Assembly: GCF_000420265.1 (NCBI RefSeq)
Contig: NZ_ATUP01000001.1
Location: 2,418,001-2,482,000, forward strand
Source of the DNA: Oceanicaulis alexandrii DSM 11625
GTDB lineage: Bacteria > Pseudomonadota > Alphaproteobacteria > Caulobacterales > Maricaulaceae
Length of the DNA: 64,000 nucleotides
Direction of reading: 5' to 3'
Of the stretch, positions 63,469 to 64,000 are shown one piece after another (positions within the stretch are counted from its first letter, which is position 1; every line of letters begins with the position of its first letter). Position numbers and translations under genes: made by a program. The notes beneath the pieces were generated by a model. That model was not told the DNA's origin, did not search any database, and was given only the letters and a program-made list of their open reading frames with translations.

Positions 63469-63500
63469 CCTCAAAAAATGACCGCGGTCAGCTTTTGAGG
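63469..63500. repeat. 32-bp nested inverted repeat covering the S41 gene leader
   Basis: CCTCAAAA (63469-63476) and TTTTGAGG (63493-63500) flank the perfect 12-base palindrome TGACCGCGGTCA (63479-63490). It starts 6 bases upstream of the S41 start, and one arm contains its GAGG ribosome binding site. It lies between tetR (stop at 63525) and the S41 gene. Confidence 0.75.
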
Positions 63501-63524
63501 CGGTCGTCGTCCTTTGTCAAGCGA

Positions 63525-64000
63525 TCAGGCGGCCGCCAGCGACAGAAGGGTGCTGATACGCTCGTCCAGCGCGGCCCCAAGGTCAAAGCTCTCACCAGTG
63601 TTCAACCATTGGCGGATCACGCCTGTCAGGGCAGAGACATAGAGGGCGGACAGGGCTTCGGCATCAATCCCGGAGCGGATCTCGCCCCGCGCTTGGGCGG
63701 CTTTGATCAGGGTGCTGGCCTGGGTCTGGACCCGAAGGTCGATCTCACGCTCACTGCGCTGGATGTCGTCTGACTGCGGCGCGTAGGCATGCTTGGCGCG
63801 CCAGAGCACGGGTTCGGACCGGGCGAAGGTCACAGCGTTTTGCGCCATGATCAGAAAGGACTGAAGCAGCGGCTGGTCCTGGCGGGACCCCGATTTGAGG
63901 TCGGCGTTCTGCATCGCGTCTTCATACCAGGCGGCCAGCACATGCGCCTTGGTGGGAAAGTGATTGAAGAACGTGCCCTTGGCGACGCCCGCCGCCTTGC
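63525..64000 (-). CDS. TetR-family regulator, 5' truncated by window edge
   Basis: The frame is open to the window end (about 158 codons seen). The visible N-terminal part KAAGVAKGTFFNHFPTKAHV is the recognition helix region of TetR proteins, continuing YEDAMQNADLKSG. The rest is the helical ligand-binding domain with AFLIMAQNAVTFARSE-like segments and ARGEIRSGIDAEALSALYVSALTGVIRQWL. The true start is upstream of the window. Next gene in the same direction is the S41 peptidase, 61 bases on, which it may regulate. Confidence 0.85.
   Translation of the reverse strand, partial: KAAGVAKGTFFNHFPTKAHVLAAWYEDAMQNADLKSGSRQDQPLLQSFLIMAQNAVTFARSEPVLWRAKHAYAPQSDDIQRSEREIDLRVQTQASTLIKAAQARGEIRSGIDAEALSALYVSALTGVIRQWLNTGESFDLGAALDERISTLLSLAAA

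Overview
The window is GC-rich (mostly about 65%) chromosomal DNA with densely packed genes, many start/stop overlaps of the ATGA or GTGA type and very little intergenic space. The gene content points to an alphaproteobacterium: a NadQ-type regulator upstream of nadABC, an xseB-ispA-dxs block, a TIGR02301-type secreted protein, split glyQ/glyS and pyruvate phosphate dikinase. My best guess is a marine member of the Maricaulales/Hyphomonadaceae (Oceanicaulis- or Maricaulis-like); this is inference from gene families, not a database match. I see no rRNA, tRNA, CRISPR array, transposase or prophage.

Layout. 1-959: end of an arsenosugar-type glycosyltransferase pair. 924-1949: one AT-rich SIR2-like gene, foreign in composition and probably a defence islet. 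1942-11476: uracil-DNA glycosylase, ETF-ubiquinone oxidoreductase, a TPR lipoprotein, ispE, a MraY/WecA-like transferase, an M14 carboxypeptidase, a long-chain polyprenyl synthase, a DUF2007 protein and a TrmN6-like methyltransferase. 11516-12510: S49 peptidase plus a 48-residue membrane protein. 12665-20352: eight minus-strand genes for a CDP-linked, probably C-methylated deoxysugar and a glycosyltransferase; this cassette seems to be wedged into a conserved block that continues with glyQ.

20784-27416: glyQ, a glutathione S-transferase, glyS and ppdK. glyS is odd: it carries a 90-bp in-frame palindromic element and, further on, a patch of about 47% GC. 27607-29687: SleB-type hydrolase, a zinc-ribbon membrane protein and an HEAGH protein. 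29684-35089: nadC, nadB, nadA, nadQ and an HD hydrolase on one strand, with a likely operator array between nadQ and nadA. 35186-37865: universal stress protein, a small conserved protein and an ammonium transporter. 37968-42753: M42-like peptidase with an octanoyl-CoA-type KAS III, 3-methyladenine glycosylase, YgfZ-like protein and a GT9 transferase.

42760-51830: TIGR02301 protein, NUDIX hydrolase, HMCES/YedK protein, patatin plus 3-hydroxybutyrate dehydrogenase, YaaA, a D-2-hydroxyacid dehydrogenase, a GrlR-like protein, Sua5, and a YceI / cytochrome b561 / YceI trio. 51973-57334: DmdC-type acyl-CoA dehydrogenase, a DUF4870-like membrane protein, YbjQ-like protein, signal peptidase I, an HSDL2-like SDR and a histidine phosphatase. 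57410-60850: xseB, csaA, ispA and dxs. 60954-64000: a Tat-exported nitroreductase-like lipoprotein, an S41 peptidase and a truncated TetR regulator.

The genes mostly serve housekeeping: isoprenoid supply (ispE, ispA, dxs and a long-chain synthase), NAD synthesis with its regulator, translation (glyQS, TrmN6, Sua5), base repair (Udg, Tag, HMCES) and fatty acid/PHB handling. The most interesting signals are the SIR2-like islet, the two anomalies inside glyS, the nadA operator region, several hairpins that cover or abut translation starts, and an ATAG-N7-CTAT palindrome near yaaA.
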